Source of the DNA: Nymphaea colorata
Lineage: Eukaryota; Streptophyta; Magnoliopsida; Nymphaeales; Nymphaeaceae
DNA: 64,000 nucleotides
Reading direction: 5' to 3'
Assembly: GCF_008831285.2 (NCBI RefSeq)
Contig: NC_045148.1
Coordinates: 23,316,283-23,380,282 of the forward strand
The position numbers and the translations under genes are program-made. Below the pieces are notes generated by a model. The model saw only the letters and a list, made by a program, of their open reading frames with translations. It searched no databases and was not told the DNA's origin. Numbering within the stretch: position 1 is the stretch's first letter; the number at the start of each line of letters is the position of its first letter. This document shows positions 51,248 to 62,577 of this stretch, in pieces.

Positions 51248-52069
51248 ATTAAACTAACAGTGCGTGCATTCTGGAAAAGAACTTTTTTTGGTCTTTTACT
51301 TCAGTTCTTTGGATAGCCAGTATTAACAAAACCGTTGGCACTTGGGGATGTTAATTGATCAGATCCGGATCTGATATCCATTGAAAATGCTTTTAAAAGT
51401 CGGATACAGGAATAAAAAAAGCTGAACATCCGGTTAAGAAAACGGAATGAATTATATTTTAATTAAAAACTCTTATCCAATCACATTGAAACTCAGTTTT
51501 AAATAATTATCTGATTGGATAACAAAAATCTTAACATGGATATCCAACTCTAGATTTAGATATCTGAACAATGTTATGAGTTAATATTTGTTCCGAATAT
51601 AGATATCTGAATCCGAAGTCGTGAGCTAATATCCGATCGATCTGACATCTGAATCGGGTACGGTGTTATGAGCTAATATTTGTACTGATTAAAGATATCG
51701 GAATATGAAGTCATGGTCCCCCTGAGCAGGTTTCTATGGATGTTGAAGCTGCAACGGTGGACTATTTTGGTAAAAGTTCCAGCCAAAGAAACCAATTTAA
51801 TTGAGTTGCTAGTAATAAGTGAACATAAATTTTGTACAAAAAGTTTACACGTAGTGCTAAACCATCATTGTGGGTTTTGAAGCTACAACCATGATAACGT
51901 TGGACTGCTGTGACAAAACTGGACTATTTTGGCAAAGAATTTAAATGAAAATCACCGATATAAATTTTTAATATTAAATAAACCTGAATTTTATGTGAAC
52001 GTTGACATGATTTCACCGGTAGCTTAAAAGACAAGGAAGTTGATGTAAGTAGAAGACTACTATTTTTTA

Positions 52070-52087
52070 ATATATATATATATATAT
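52070..52087. repeat. (TA)n microsatellite of unit E, module 2
   Basis: The shortest of the five TA runs that precede GACAATTCAATCC. Confidence 0.9.
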
Positions 52088-53282
52088 GACAATTCAATCC
52101 CATTGAATGTGGAATATTTTCTCAGATGACTAAAATTTTGAAAAGATTATAGAAAAAAAGGTGTCATTATGTTGACGATGCCGATAGTTTATGATGTAAC
52201 AACGGTGTATATAGGGTGGCTCTAGCAGCGATGTTTTTTTTTTTTTGTTTGCCTTAATATATTTTCATTTAGTCAGATAGCTCCCTCTCTCTCTCTCTAA
52301 AAATTGAATGTCCGCTTTGTTGCTTCACGTGCCTTGGGTTTGCCATGAAGGCAGGGCGGTGTTGGGGGGGCAAGGTCAGATATCCCCATGCATATATAGT
52401 AATTTGTAGACCCCAAGCAACAAGAAGGTTGCCAGCTGCTGGTTCGAGATACACATAAAAGTTGGGAGGCAAGGAGGTGCAGAGCCGTACATATCTTGTC
52501 GATTGATCCGGCAACAGCCGCACCTCCCTCCTCCTCGCTTTGCTACCGTCATTTCCAGTATTCCAGAGGGCACCCACCCACTCAGCTGGCTCATTCTTTT
52601 ACCAGTTCTTGCATCTTCTTATGATCTACACACACTCAGCTGCTACTCTCCTCCATTGCCGCTCAAAATTAGGAAACTGTTATTTAAAGCCTGAAAATTA
52701 GTCTGCACCATAGAGGAAGAGAAATCGCAACAGGAGGCCTTCCGCCAAGATGGCCCTCAAAAAGGGAAAGGAAAAAACAAAAAAGGTCGATCGTCTTCTC
52801 GGTTAATATATAAATGTACATCTCCTGAGTTTCATTTTCGGTCGTTCCCTGGCATGCAAATAGCGGAATTTTCTTTCCACGTCAATTCGATTGCTGGCCA
52901 ACAAATGGGCTTTTCCCCAAAGGCATATATAGGGCTGCGATATCTGATAGTTTGACGGGCATGTAGACAAAAGGGAGATGGTTAATCCATGGACGATGTT
53001 GCTGATCATCATCAAAAGGAAAAGGAAGAGCCAGGTAAATTTCCATTTAAATTAACTCTGCGTTCCTTTAGTGCTCGAGTCAACTCGATATCCACTCAAG
53101 CTCTCTAGTTTAAATTTATGCTCGACTCTAGCTAGGTACCCTATATAATTTTGTCATGTAATATTAACCCGTATAGCTTTCCAAGAATTTGTTTCATCAT
53201 CTAAACAGGCACCTCTTGACGAAAATGACCAGAATATACATCCTAAGCTTTGCTCGTTCAGGCTGTAACACGCAAGGCATGC

Positions 53283-53677
53283 CCACCTTAGTTGATTCTC
53301 AATATCTTGGATTACAATTTGAAATAAATGAGCATTTAGTGTAACATTGAGATATTGTGTGATCATATGGTGTATACAACTAGGCTCAATGGTAGGAAAA
53401 AATGAAGTGGGAGAATTTAGGTCTAATATAAATTAATGCCCACCTTAGTTTGAGATTTGAGGCTAGGACTTTGGGTTATAGGAACTAGAGTGGTAGAGTG
53501 TGGCTATCGTTTTGAGGAGAATTGTGGCTATTAGCTTGAGAAGAAGACTATATAGGATCAGATTGCTTGGTTTTACTTGTGGTTATCGAGGATGAAAAAT
53601 AGAAAAAGCAAGGAATTATGGCGGTTGGATGTCATTGGTTGGGATGTAAATTTCTCGTGTCCATGGATATGTATGAT
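53283..53677. other. Spacer before block 1b, no gene
   Basis: Sequence between the end of unit E and block 1b. It may be the left continuation of block 1, whose partner would lie before position 1. No coding signal is seen. Confidence 0.4.
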
Positions 53678-55697
53678 CACCTACCTCCTAGACATTGATC
53701 TGATGCTTGTATTAAACCCCTTAGACTTTTTAATCTTCCTTTACTTTGTATCTTCAAGTAAGAGAAAAGTCCTTCCATGAGGCTTTCTAGGATGAATTCA
53801 GCCATTTTTCAATGTTAGTTTGACCAATGGCCAAGCAAATGCTGGCAAAAAAATGAACATCTTAGGTTACATGATCATGCAATTACTCTTAGATTCTCAA
53901 AATCATGAATCCCTCTAGCATAGGGGAACCAAACCATGGCCTCAATTATATTGTGATATCTGAAATCACTAAACCACTCCCCTCAAAAGCAGGGTATCGA
54001 AAAGTCTCTGGTGATAGAGGTGTCCCAACATCCCAATCCTATGAATCCGACATATTTTGATGCCCTTATCTCCCCCATTCCCTTACCACATAAAAATGTA
54101 TAAGCCCTATACCAACATGCATGATGCGGAGGAAGATGGCAATCCTTTTCCATGGGGTGAAGTCTGGAGGTAGGGGCATTTTGATTGCAGAAATTCGTGA
54201 ATTTGGCAGGCAGATGAGGCTGATTTAGTTGATTGAAATATATTGTTTCTTTATGTAGAAACAAATGCAAGGTTATTCTTGATCATGAAGTGCCAAAAAG
54301 ATACAACATGCAAGAGGGGAGTCCAATAGAATTAATGAGAATTTGGAGAATAGCCTATCCTATAATGGCAGTAAATCATCTTTTCCTTTTCCTTTGTTAC
54401 CTTTCATGATTATCTTTTCAGCATCATGTTTTCTCCTATAGGAATTAGCCACTATGGTTGCAACCGGTTTGAGGGAAAAAAATTGCAAGGTGTATTATTG
54501 CCAAAAAATCATGATAGCATGTGCTTAATATTAGTTACATTAATGGTGGTGACTAAAGGCTGCTACTATAGATTTCTTGTGAAAAGTTGAGTGATGATAT
54601 GTGGACAATAAAATGTTATGCACTGATTTGTCTACTGCCCAAGGCAGAGGGTGATTTATATTGTTTATTCCTTGACTAGCATTATATCTATACTCATATT
54701 GATGTTTTCCGCTTGAGTTTTCTCATGTTTCACAAAAAATGGCTTTGGCAACCATTTCAAAATGTGCGAACTGATATCATAGAAATGGCTATGCAACTTT
54801 GCATAAATTCAAATGTAATTAACATCTTCTATAATATGTAAGGCCTACATTGTGTACACTAATTTCTCAAATACCATCATCTTCCAACATCACTCTTATG
54901 CTTGAAATAAATACTTTAGTTACCAAGAGAAGCTCAAATAATTTCTCTGGTTGCACAACAAATTTCCCTCATGCTGAGTATTCATGAAAATTGATTGATC
55001 ATTTGACGCAGCATATAAGTGAATTACCATTGTTTTAAAATATGTATTATGTATACAGAAAAGTAAGCAAAAAAAAAAATGCAAGTTTTCGCGTTCAGTC
55101 TACTACTTATTCTCACTTCTTGGTTTCATGTTTGTGCGAGGTTTGTAAAACCAACCTTCAAATTGTGGTAATAATGCCAAGTTATATGGGCATTACAGGT
55201 CATTATGAGGGTTGCTAAAGCAAGGAGCTCCTCTAATTTCAGGAACCATCAAGAAAAACAATTTGTGAAAGGGTATAAACTGGGATGGTAAAAAATTATA
55301 GTACTCTCAACTTGCCCTATCATTAGTGCATATTTTTAGTTGTAATAACTATAAATTTTGGAGTATTAAAAAGAAAGGTTATGAAGATACTGAACAAACA
55401 AGTGCAGCAGACAAGTCAACCAAAAAAATACTGGTGCTAAAAAGGGATGCAAAGGCATTTTTGGTATTATAGTAGGTTGTGTCTGATGTGATTTTTCCAA
55501 CTATAGTTAGTGCTACAAAGTCCAAAGAACCTTCATTACTTTTGAAACTTCATGAGGATGAAAAGATTAACCACAGTTCAAATTTAAACTTGATGAAGAG
55601 AGTCTAGAAGTTTGACAAGAAAATGGTGAGTTCAAAAATTTTTAGGCTAGACCATTTATTATTTTGAAACAAATGAAGACTTTTGGTTAGGTTCTAA

Positions 55698-56036
55698 ATG
55701 AACAAAAAGGTAGTTGAAAAAGTCTTGAGAAGTCTCTCCTCTAAATCTGAACATGTTCATATTGCAATAGAAGAATCCAAGGATTTGTCTATGTACTTTA
55801 TTGATGTCTTAAGAGGGTCTCTTCTACCTCATGAACAACATATAAATAGGTCAACAGCAAAAGCCTTTCAAACTTTATTAGATATTTCAAAAGAAACGAA
55901 TGGAAGAAGTGATCAAAAGAACGAAGGAAAAAGTCAAGGACAAGGAGCCCTTAGAGGAGCCACTCAAGGGCATGGCAGAGGAATGGGAAGATCTTTTGGT
56001 GCTTTTCGAAAGTGTTATGACATAGCAGGAAGGTAG
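55698..56036 (+). pseudogene. copia-1b gag fragment (UBN2-type)
   Basis: A 112-codon frame parallel to 2058-2396, with VVEKVLRSL, AIEESKDLS, then GSL.PHEQ and a Gly/Arg-rich tail. The two frames differ at 18 of 339 bases with no stops or indels in either. It is the C-terminal part of gag, and the 5' part upstream is broken by stops. Confidence 0.8.
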
Positions 56037-56559
56037 TTGGGATCAATATGTTAGAGGAAAGTAGTTTCATGTTTGCAAGAAGTTTGTCATATCGAAGTCA
56101 AATGTTTTGAAAAGGCAAAGCAATAAGATAGTTTTGTTGAACAAAATGAATTTTTTTGTCTTATGTACATCTATGAGTTTTAAAAGTTGAACGTGTAAAA
56201 TATATATAGTTTGTAGATAGTGGTTATAGTAACCATATGACATGTGGTATTCAAAAATATTCATGAGACTGTAAAGCCTGATATGTGGCTTGGAGACAAT
56301 GAAAAAGTAAGTGTAAATTGCAAATTGAATAATTAATATCATGATGTGTACTATGTTCTAGGGTCAGCTGAAAATTTATTTATTGTGGAGCAATTGATCC
56401 AAAAGGCCTACACCCTCTTATTTGAAAATGATGCTTGTGAAATTGACAATGGAAGCAATATTATTCAAATTTAAAAAATTGCTTTTAAAATCATCTAGAT
56501 AGGTGATTGTGCTTTTATTGCAAAGATTGATCTTAACTGTAAGCTATGACATATGAGGT

Positions 56560-58050
56560 ATAAATGAATCTTTATTGGCTATTGTATTGACCCTAGCTAA
56601 AGGTTATCATGTTGATAATCCTACTACTAAAAAACTAGTTATAAGAAGAGATGCCATTTTAATGAAAAATCTTGTTATAGATGAGTAAAAGATGAAACTG
56701 TGAAACTACAAATTGATGAAGTTGAAATACAACTAAACCATCTTGATGAAGCAGAATCATCAAAAAAATTAACAGGGGGAGATGAACATTCAAATTAAAG
56801 ACCCAACTATTGAAGATATAGAGTGTACACTTGGTGATAACACTCAACCAAGAAAAGCATGTTAAGTGTGCCTTTGCTTTTGCTACTATAGAACTATTAA
56901 CTTATGATGAAGCATGAGTAGAAAAAAATTGGATAAATGCAGTGAAAAAGAGATGCATGTTATTGAAAAGAAATGACACATGGGAGCTTTCCAATTTGCC
57001 ACTAATGGGTTTTATACATGATGCTAAAGAAAAGGTGAAAAATTGTGAAGCAAGATCGATAGCTGGATGTTTTGTATAAAAATATGACATTAATTTCATT
57101 GGAGCTTTTTCACTCATTGCAAGATTTGAGACAGTAAAGTTGGTTTCTTCAGTTGCAGCCCAATTCACATGGAAGATTTTTCAGTTATTTGAATGAGAGG
57201 TATATGTTGACCAACAACCTGGGTATATCATTAAAGGAAATGAAGAAAGGTTTATACATTATAAAATTCTTTTTGTACATTTAAAAAAGCCGCTCGTGCA
57301 TGGTATAGTCATCTAAAAAAAAAATTATCAAAATGGTTTTCAAAGAAGTGATAGTGAACCTGCATATACCTTTTTAAAAAGTTTAAACTCATGAATTGCT
57401 AAAGGTTACGCAACTCCCATTGTATCAATGAAAAAGTGACTGTGGATGCTCTGGACGTTCGAATGACGAAAGATAATGAAAGGTATTTTAGAAACAAGGT
57501 TGCTAGATGCACATTCAACCAGTTATTGTGTTTTAAATAGGTTTCGTCAAGATTTGTGCATCACGCGTTGGTGCAACACCATGGTGCGGAAAAAAGAGTT
57601 CTCTGCTACGTTTGCTCAGCCATTAATTATGGAGCTTTTTACAGACCTATTGCTAACTTTGCTTTAGTTTGTCATACCAACATCGATTGGCAAGTTTAAG
57701 TGTATGACTCAAAAAAGCAAAGTTCAATAGCCTTATTTTCAGTAGAAGCAGAATATATTGCTGCTATTACTACTACATGCCAAGCAATGTGGATGAGGTG
57801 TATTTTAAAAGATTTACATATGGAATAAATAAGTCATACTCGGCTTTATTGTGATCATAAGTCTACCATTTCTATAGCAAAAAATCTTACCTTCTATAGA
57901 AGAACTAAGCAAACAGAGCTGAGATATCATTTCCTCGGAGATGATGTTGAAAAAGGAGAAGTTGTGCTGAAGCAATGATTTTACAATGAGAATCTTGTCA
58001 ACGGTCTTATAAAACCATTATCACTATCAAAATTTGTTGCGTTTAGAAAG
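56560..58050 (+). pseudogene. copia-1b pol remnant (late integrase, RT, RNase H)
   Basis: Frameshifted pieces in order: GYHVDNPTTKKLVIRRDAI (about 56600-56660), which is the late integrase block normally reading YxxxxPxTxKxxxSRDVxF; WINAVKKR and NDTWELSNLP (about 56930-57000), the RT start; FSLIARFETVKLVSSVAAQ with VYVDQQPGY (57100-57230), RT motifs; SVEAEYIAAITTTCQAMW (about 57740), RNase H; LYCDHKSTISIAKN, then YHFLGDDVEKGE (57850-57960); and NGLIKPLS (about 58000). The RT catalytic YVDD block is absent, lost with a deletion near 57400. Block 1a lacks nearly all of this. Confidence 0.85.
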
Positions 58051-58091
58051 CCCGTTGGTGTGCAAACATTTTTCACATTAAGGGGAAGAAT

Positions 58092-58405
58092 TGTTAGTTA
58101 CTCTTCAAGTAGAAATTTATGGGTATCCTATGTGGGTAGCCACCGTGGTGGTCATGGAAGTTTCAAGGACTTGATAGTTTAATATTTTAGGGGACTTTAC
58201 GCGGCTTGCTTCTCCTCCAAAGCATGGTGTTTTTTGGTGGGTCATTTTTTAGTGGTGTTTCAAGACGGCAGGGTGAGTCGTGTGGTAGCTTTGCTTCCTT
58301 TTTTTTCCTTTTTGCTTCTTAAATATATGGAGCATACTGAAAAATAAGTAAAGCAAAAAAAAAAAGGAAATAGCGTTTTTGAGTGGTATTCTTAAATCTT
58401 ACCTT
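58092..58405 (+). repeat. copia-1b 3' LTR (putative)
   Basis: Starts TGTTAGTTACTCTTC after the purine run AAGGGGAAGAA and parallels 3026-3361. The right end is uncertain, placed at the shared CTTCA. Confidence 0.5.
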
Positions 58406-58907
58406 CACCGTGATGCCCTAACACCTAGCATGAATAGCGCTTCAAGAAGGGAGGAGGTGGAGACCATCAGAAGGCGTCGTGGACCTTCATTGACATGTGA
58501 CCACCTACAACATGCTACACTTTGTTATTCTTTCGGGTTGTGTGCAATATCGGAAAAGGAGGACTCCTAAATTTCTCCGTGGTGGGGGTCAAGTATCTGG
58601 AGATTCTGGCCGTGATGAATTAAGTGGACACTCGTATCACTGGGAACAAAGAACAGAGAAAAGCACAAAACTAAAAGCACTACCCACCTGCTTAACAAAG
58701 GAAGAGGGAGAGGGCTATGCCCCGCGAGGTAATGCCCTCGTACAATGCATGGGAGCTGGTGCCGGCTACGAAAAGACTGGTGCGAGAAGGGTTGAGGACT
58801 GCAAAGCCGATCATCAGATTCCCTTTAATTGTGATGCTTTGGGAAGTAATTAGGGAATTACTGTTAACAGATATACCATGAAGGCTCTCAAAGTGAATTA
58901 CTGGGGG

Positions 58908-59066
58908 GATGAAAAGTCACGTCTCTTGAGTGATGAAAAGTCATGTTTGATGTGAGATGAAAAGTCATGTCTCTTGAGAGATTAAAAAACACGTCTCTTG
59001 AGAGGCGAAAAGTCATGTCTGTTGAAAGATGAAAAGTCATGTATGTTGAAAGTTGAAAAGTTATAC
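58908..59066. repeat. 24-bp minisatellite inside the copia-2 LTR
   Basis: Six full units and one partial unit of 24 bp, consensus GATGAAAAGTCATGTCTCTT followed by GAGA. Units begin at 58908, 58932, 58956, 58980, 59004, 59028 and 59052. It lies upstream of the LTR TATA box, in the position of a U3 enhancer. The truncated 3' LTR breaks inside its second unit. Confidence 0.9.
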
Positions 59067-59088
59067 AAGACCCCTTATGTAACTCCTC

Positions 59089-59096
59089 TATATAAA
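59089..59096 (+). promoter_or_regulatory. Putative TATA box of the copia-2 LTR
   Basis: TATATAAA within CTCTATATAAAGGAG, about 20 bp after the minisatellite and 120 bp before the primer-binding site, as expected for the U3 promoter of a short copia LTR. Confidence 0.6.
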
Positions 59097-59217
59097 GGAG
59101 CCTCTCTACCAAAGGAACGCAAGCAAGAAATGATAGAGCAATGGACGTAGGCTTATTGGCTGAACCACTTTAAAAATTCATGTCCCTTTAATTATTTCTT
59201 CATTTTGATTTCTTAAA

Positions 59218-59230
59218 TGGTATCAGAGCC
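59218..59230 (+). promoter_or_regulatory. copia-2 primer-binding site
   Basis: TGGTATCAGAGCC is the usual plant copia primer-binding site, complementary to the 3' end of initiator tRNA-Met, where minus-strand DNA synthesis starts. Confidence 0.9.
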
Positions 59231-59297
59231 ACTGGCCCTTGCTAGTGCTGCTACTAGATCCTAAGGATTACATCTTGTTTTGCCATTTTTCATTCTC

Positions 59298-59948
59298 ATG
59301 GAAAATCAAGAAGCATCATCAAATACAGGAGAACTCTGATATGGGTATGAATTTTCTTGTTTCTCCTCTTCAGTACCCAAGCAATTTACAATATTTCCTC
59401 ACCATCAAGTTAAATGTTGAAAATTATCTTATTTGGGAATGTCAATTCACTTCAATCTTGATCTCATTTGATCTTATGGATATATTGATGAAAGCAAACC
59501 TGCTCCATCAATGTTTAGATGTGGAACAACTGAAATTAGTTTAGAATATATTGAATGGCTGAGAAAGGATCAGTTACATTTGAGTTGGATTAAGTCCTCT
59601 CTATATGAAGCAATACATACCCAAATTATTGGTTTAAAAACCTCTCTAGAGGTTTGGAGTGCGCTTAAGCAGCCATATGCTACTCAATCCAGGGCTCGAA
59701 TAATGCAGTTAAAATCACAGTTTCAATATTTGAAAATAGGGTCTAGTTCTATGGATGCTTATATAAACAAAGCAAAAACTATTGCTCATCAAGTAGCCAT
59801 TGCATCCAAACCTGTTGATATAGATGATCTTGTTTTTCAAATTCTTAAAGGATTGCCAAGTGGATATCTTGCTTTTAAAGTCAGTATGGAAACCCGAAAG
59901 GACTCTGTCTCTTTGAATGAACTTCGTGGGCTTCTTCTCACACAATAA
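59298..59948 (+). pseudogene. copia-2 gag
   Basis: An ATG at 59298 opens MENQEASSNTGEL and stops after 13 codons. The normal gag start then continues in other frames with NYLIWECQF (the family NYxxW motif, about 59420). After another shift comes a 145-codon open stretch (59511-59948) with WIKSSLYEAI, SLEVWSALKQ, then GSSSMDAYINKAKTIAHQ, DDLVFQILKGLPSGY and SLNELRGLLL: the UBN2 or retrotransposon-gag domain. At least two frameshifts separate the start from this core. Confidence 0.85.
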
Positions 59949-60078
59949 GCCAACTTAAAATAAAATGATTCTCAAACTTTTGAATCTATTATGTCTGCTG
60001 CGAATATCGTCTCAAAACAAGTTTACAATAAGCAAACCAACTATAGATGTCGTGGTAGAAACAACTACCAATCTTGTG

Positions 60079-60217
60079 TGCCAAATATGTGGAAAAGTTG
60101 TTCATATTGCAAAGTTTTGTTGGTCATATACTAACTTGCTTAAAGAAAAAGAGACAATGTCATATTGCAAAGTTTTGTTGGTCATATACTAACTTGCTTA
60201 AAGAAAAAGAAACAATG
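60079..60217 (+). pseudogene. copia-2 zinc knuckle with 58-bp tandem duplication
   Basis: CQICGKVVHIAKFC (from 60079) has the CX2CX4HX4C spacing of the nucleic acid-binding gag knuckle. It is followed by an exact-looking 58-bp duplication: units 60102-60159 and 60160-60217, both starting TCATATTGCAAAG, differing at one base. Since 58 is not a multiple of three, the duplication shifts the frame and separates gag from protease. Confidence 0.9.
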
Positions 60218-61553
60218 TCTCCTCAAGCATATCATGTAGTTTCTTCTAGCACTCTGAATCAAGACATTAGAGATGACAATTGGTATACTGACTCTGGTCC
60301 GACTCATCATGTCACCAATGATATCAATAATTGGTCCATGTCCATTCATGCCAAATACAAAGATGGAGATGCAATAAAAATCGGAGATAGATCCGGTTTG
60401 AGAATTTTTAATATTGGTTCTTCAAAGACATCTCAAAATTTAGTTTTAAATGATCTCTTTCATGTGCCCAAAATAACAAAAAACTTGTTATCTGTACAAC
60501 GTTTTTCTAAGGATAATGAAGTCTATTTTGAGTTTCATACTAATATGTGCTATGTTAAGCAGCAGGGAACGAGAAAAATTCTTCATCAAGGAACTAGCAG
60601 TGAAGGGCTATATAAGATAAACCTTAGTAGCAGGGAAAAGGAAGCGTAGCTTAGAGAAAGACAGACTATTGGGTAGTGGCACAAAAGACTTGGTCACCCT
60701 TCATTTTCCATTGTTAAGAAGGTTTTGAACAAGTGTAATTTGTCTTATTATGATGATTGTTTGAATTATTTGTGTGAAGCTTGTCAAAAAGCTAAGAGTC
60801 ATAAACTTTCATTTAATGTTATTTCAAATAAGGTGAAACGTCTGCTTGAACTCATTTATTCTGATGTATGGGGTCCAGCTCCAATAAAGAGTGTGAATGG
60901 TTTTAAGTACTATGTGATTTTTATGGATGCCTTTTTAAGGTATACTTATATTTATTTGATGAAAAAAAAAATCAGACGTTAGTCATGTTTTCAAAGCTAT
61001 CAAGGCACTTTTTAAAAATCTCACTGCATACAAGATAAAATATTTTCACTCAGATTTGGGAGGAGAATTTCAAGGACTTCAATCATATCTTGTCGATAAT
61101 GGGATTGGACACAGAATATCATGTCCTCCTACCCCTGAACAAAATGGAGAAACTGAAAGGAAGCATAAACATGCTATTGAAACAGGTTTATCTCTAATGG
61201 TAGAAGCTAATATTCTCAAGAACTTTTGGTCCTATGCTTTTCATACTGCTGTTTATTTGATTAACTGAATGCCAACCAAGATTCTTGATTTTGCTTCTCC
61301 TTTGAAAAAACTGTTCAAAGAAAAACCTGATTATGGCCTCCTCAAAATCTTTGGATGTGAATGTTTTCCTTGTTTAAGAGCTTATCAGAAAAATAAATTA
61401 GATTACCGATTTGAAAAATGTGTTTTCTTGGGCATGCTGCTCAACATAATGGATATTATTGGTTGGGTGTACAAACCGGTAAAATCTATATTTCGAGACA
61501 TGTCCAATTTAATAAGAGAAAATTTCCTTTTATTGATACTTAAGAAACTATAA
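60218..61553 (+). pseudogene. copia-2 protease and integrase
   Basis: WYTDSGPTHHVT (about 60281) is the aspartic protease active site, with Pro replacing the usual Ala after DSG. NLLSVQRFSKD (about 60484) follows. WHKRLGHPSF (60676) is the GAG-pre-integrase motif, and C..C in CEACQKAKSHKLSF completes the zinc-binding domain. The integrase core shows YSDVWGP (about 60860), FHSDLGGEF (about 61045) and NGETERKHKH (about 61143), giving the D, D and E positions. A run of A at 60962-60971 marks a frameshift, and stops occur at 60647 and at 61266, the latter inside a YLIN.MPT motif. The later LDYRFEKCVFLG block is the usual integrase C-terminal landmark. Confidence 0.88.
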
Positions 61554-62577
61554 TTCAAGATCTAGAAAGTCAAAACCAAACTATCATTTTAACCTCCCCT
61601 CATGAATATCAGTTCTTAAACCTTACAATACCATCATCTAGTACTTCCACAACATCAAGGGAACCCTTACTTCAGTCTGAAACAAATAGTGAATCTCAAC
61701 TTGAAACTCTTGGAAATGAGGAGCCAACCCAATCCAATGAAAATAAACCAAATCAAGAACGAGTTCATCCTATGACTACTAGATCTCAAGTGGAAACCTA
61801 ATCCTAAATATAATGAGTTGCATACATATTTTTCTAGCAAACACTCTCTTCTAAGAGTTCTAGTCTCCACTCTTTTTGAAGACAAAGAACCCTCAAACTT
61901 CAAGAAAGCATATGAAGATGAAAATTGAATGAAGGCCATGCAAGAAGAATACGATGCTCTTATTCGAAACAATACTTGGAAACTTGTTCCAAAGAAAGAA
62001 GCCAAACACATTGTAGGATGAAAATGAGTGTTCAAAATCAAGTGACTGACAGATGGATCATTGGAAAAATACAAAGCTAGAATCTTCGCCAAGGCTATAG
62101 TCAAAAAGAAGGAATTGACTATACTGAAACCTTCAGCCCTATTGTGAAGCCTACTACAATTCGGACAGTATTGACTATTTTTATTAGTCACAAATGAAAA
62201 ATACATCAGTTGAATATTCAAAATGCATTCCTATATGGATCTATTTTAGAAGAAGTTTATATTGTTCAACCACCTGAATTTTGAAATCATGCTTTCCCAA
62301 ATCATGTATGCAAGCTTGAACATGTTTTATATGGTTTAAAACAGGCTCCTAAGGCATGGTTTGTCTGTCTTAGTCTATTCCTCCAAAATCTTGGTTTTAA
62401 AGGGGCTCAAACAAATTCATCTCTTTTTATTTTGAGAAAAAGAGAAATACTTCTATATGTTTTGGTATATGTGGATGATATGATCATAATAGGAAGCTCA
62501 CTGAATATATTCATGAAATTATTTGTCAATTCAAAAGTGAGTTTGCCATTAAAGATCTGGGCGAACTTCATTTCTTT
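61554..62577 (+). pseudogene. copia-2 reverse transcriptase
   Basis: RT pieces read MKAMQEEYDALIRNNTW (about 61929), a CKWVFK-equivalent with two TGA codons (62019, 62025), YTETFSPIVK (about 62120), QLNIQNAFLYGSILEEVYIV (about 62210-62270), LEHVLYGLKQAPKAW (about 62320) and the catalytic YVDDMIIIGS (62469-62498). The catalytic block itself is intact. Several TGA codons, and shifts near 62090 and 62500, break the frame. Confidence 0.88.

Larger units (their letters stand above)
49240..53282. repeat. Modular repeat unit E
   Basis: This begins with the tail shared with units B and D (49240-49680), then (TA)n 49725-49806, module 1 and a link like unit A (49900-50880 pairs with 15470-16060 and 19190-19380). 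A MITE-like insert (50879-51247) and a second link block (51860-52030) follow. Then come a short (TA)n (52070-52087), module 2 (to 52470) and a tail like unit A, up to about 53282 where unit A continues. No LINE part is present. Confidence 0.75.
55330..58405 (+). mobile_element. Decayed Ty1/copia element, copia-1 copy b
   Basis: This is the fuller copy of the element at 1690-3361: gag (55698-56036), protease to pre-integrase (about 56345-56475), a GAG-pre-integrase remnant with HMRYK near 56550, end of integrase, RT pieces, RNase H (56560-58050), a polypurine run and an LTR from 58092. Most of integrase is missing in both copies, so that loss predates the block duplication. Confidence 0.8.
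58862..59217 (+). repeat. copia-2 5' LTR
   Basis: Begins TGTTAACAG and runs to just before the primer-binding site, about 355 bp. It contains a 24-bp minisatellite (58908-59066) and a TATA box (59089-59096). The exact right end is uncertain because no clean CA terminus directly precedes the binding site. The first 84 bp recur at 63429-63512. Confidence 0.85.

Noticed and set aside
58908-59066. Regular repeats considered as a CRISPR array
   Set aside because: Units are contiguous with no unique spacers, lie inside a plant LTR and no cas gene exists.
58888-59112. Minus-strand frame of about 74 codons with an 8-residue TFHLS repeat
   Set aside because: It is the translation of the 24-bp LTR minisatellite, which stays open because 24 is a multiple of three. 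There is no evidence of a protein.
61667-62221. 184-codon minus-strand frame
   Set aside because: It is antisense to the copia-2 RT region, whose motifs are clear on the plus strand. It is a shadow frame.
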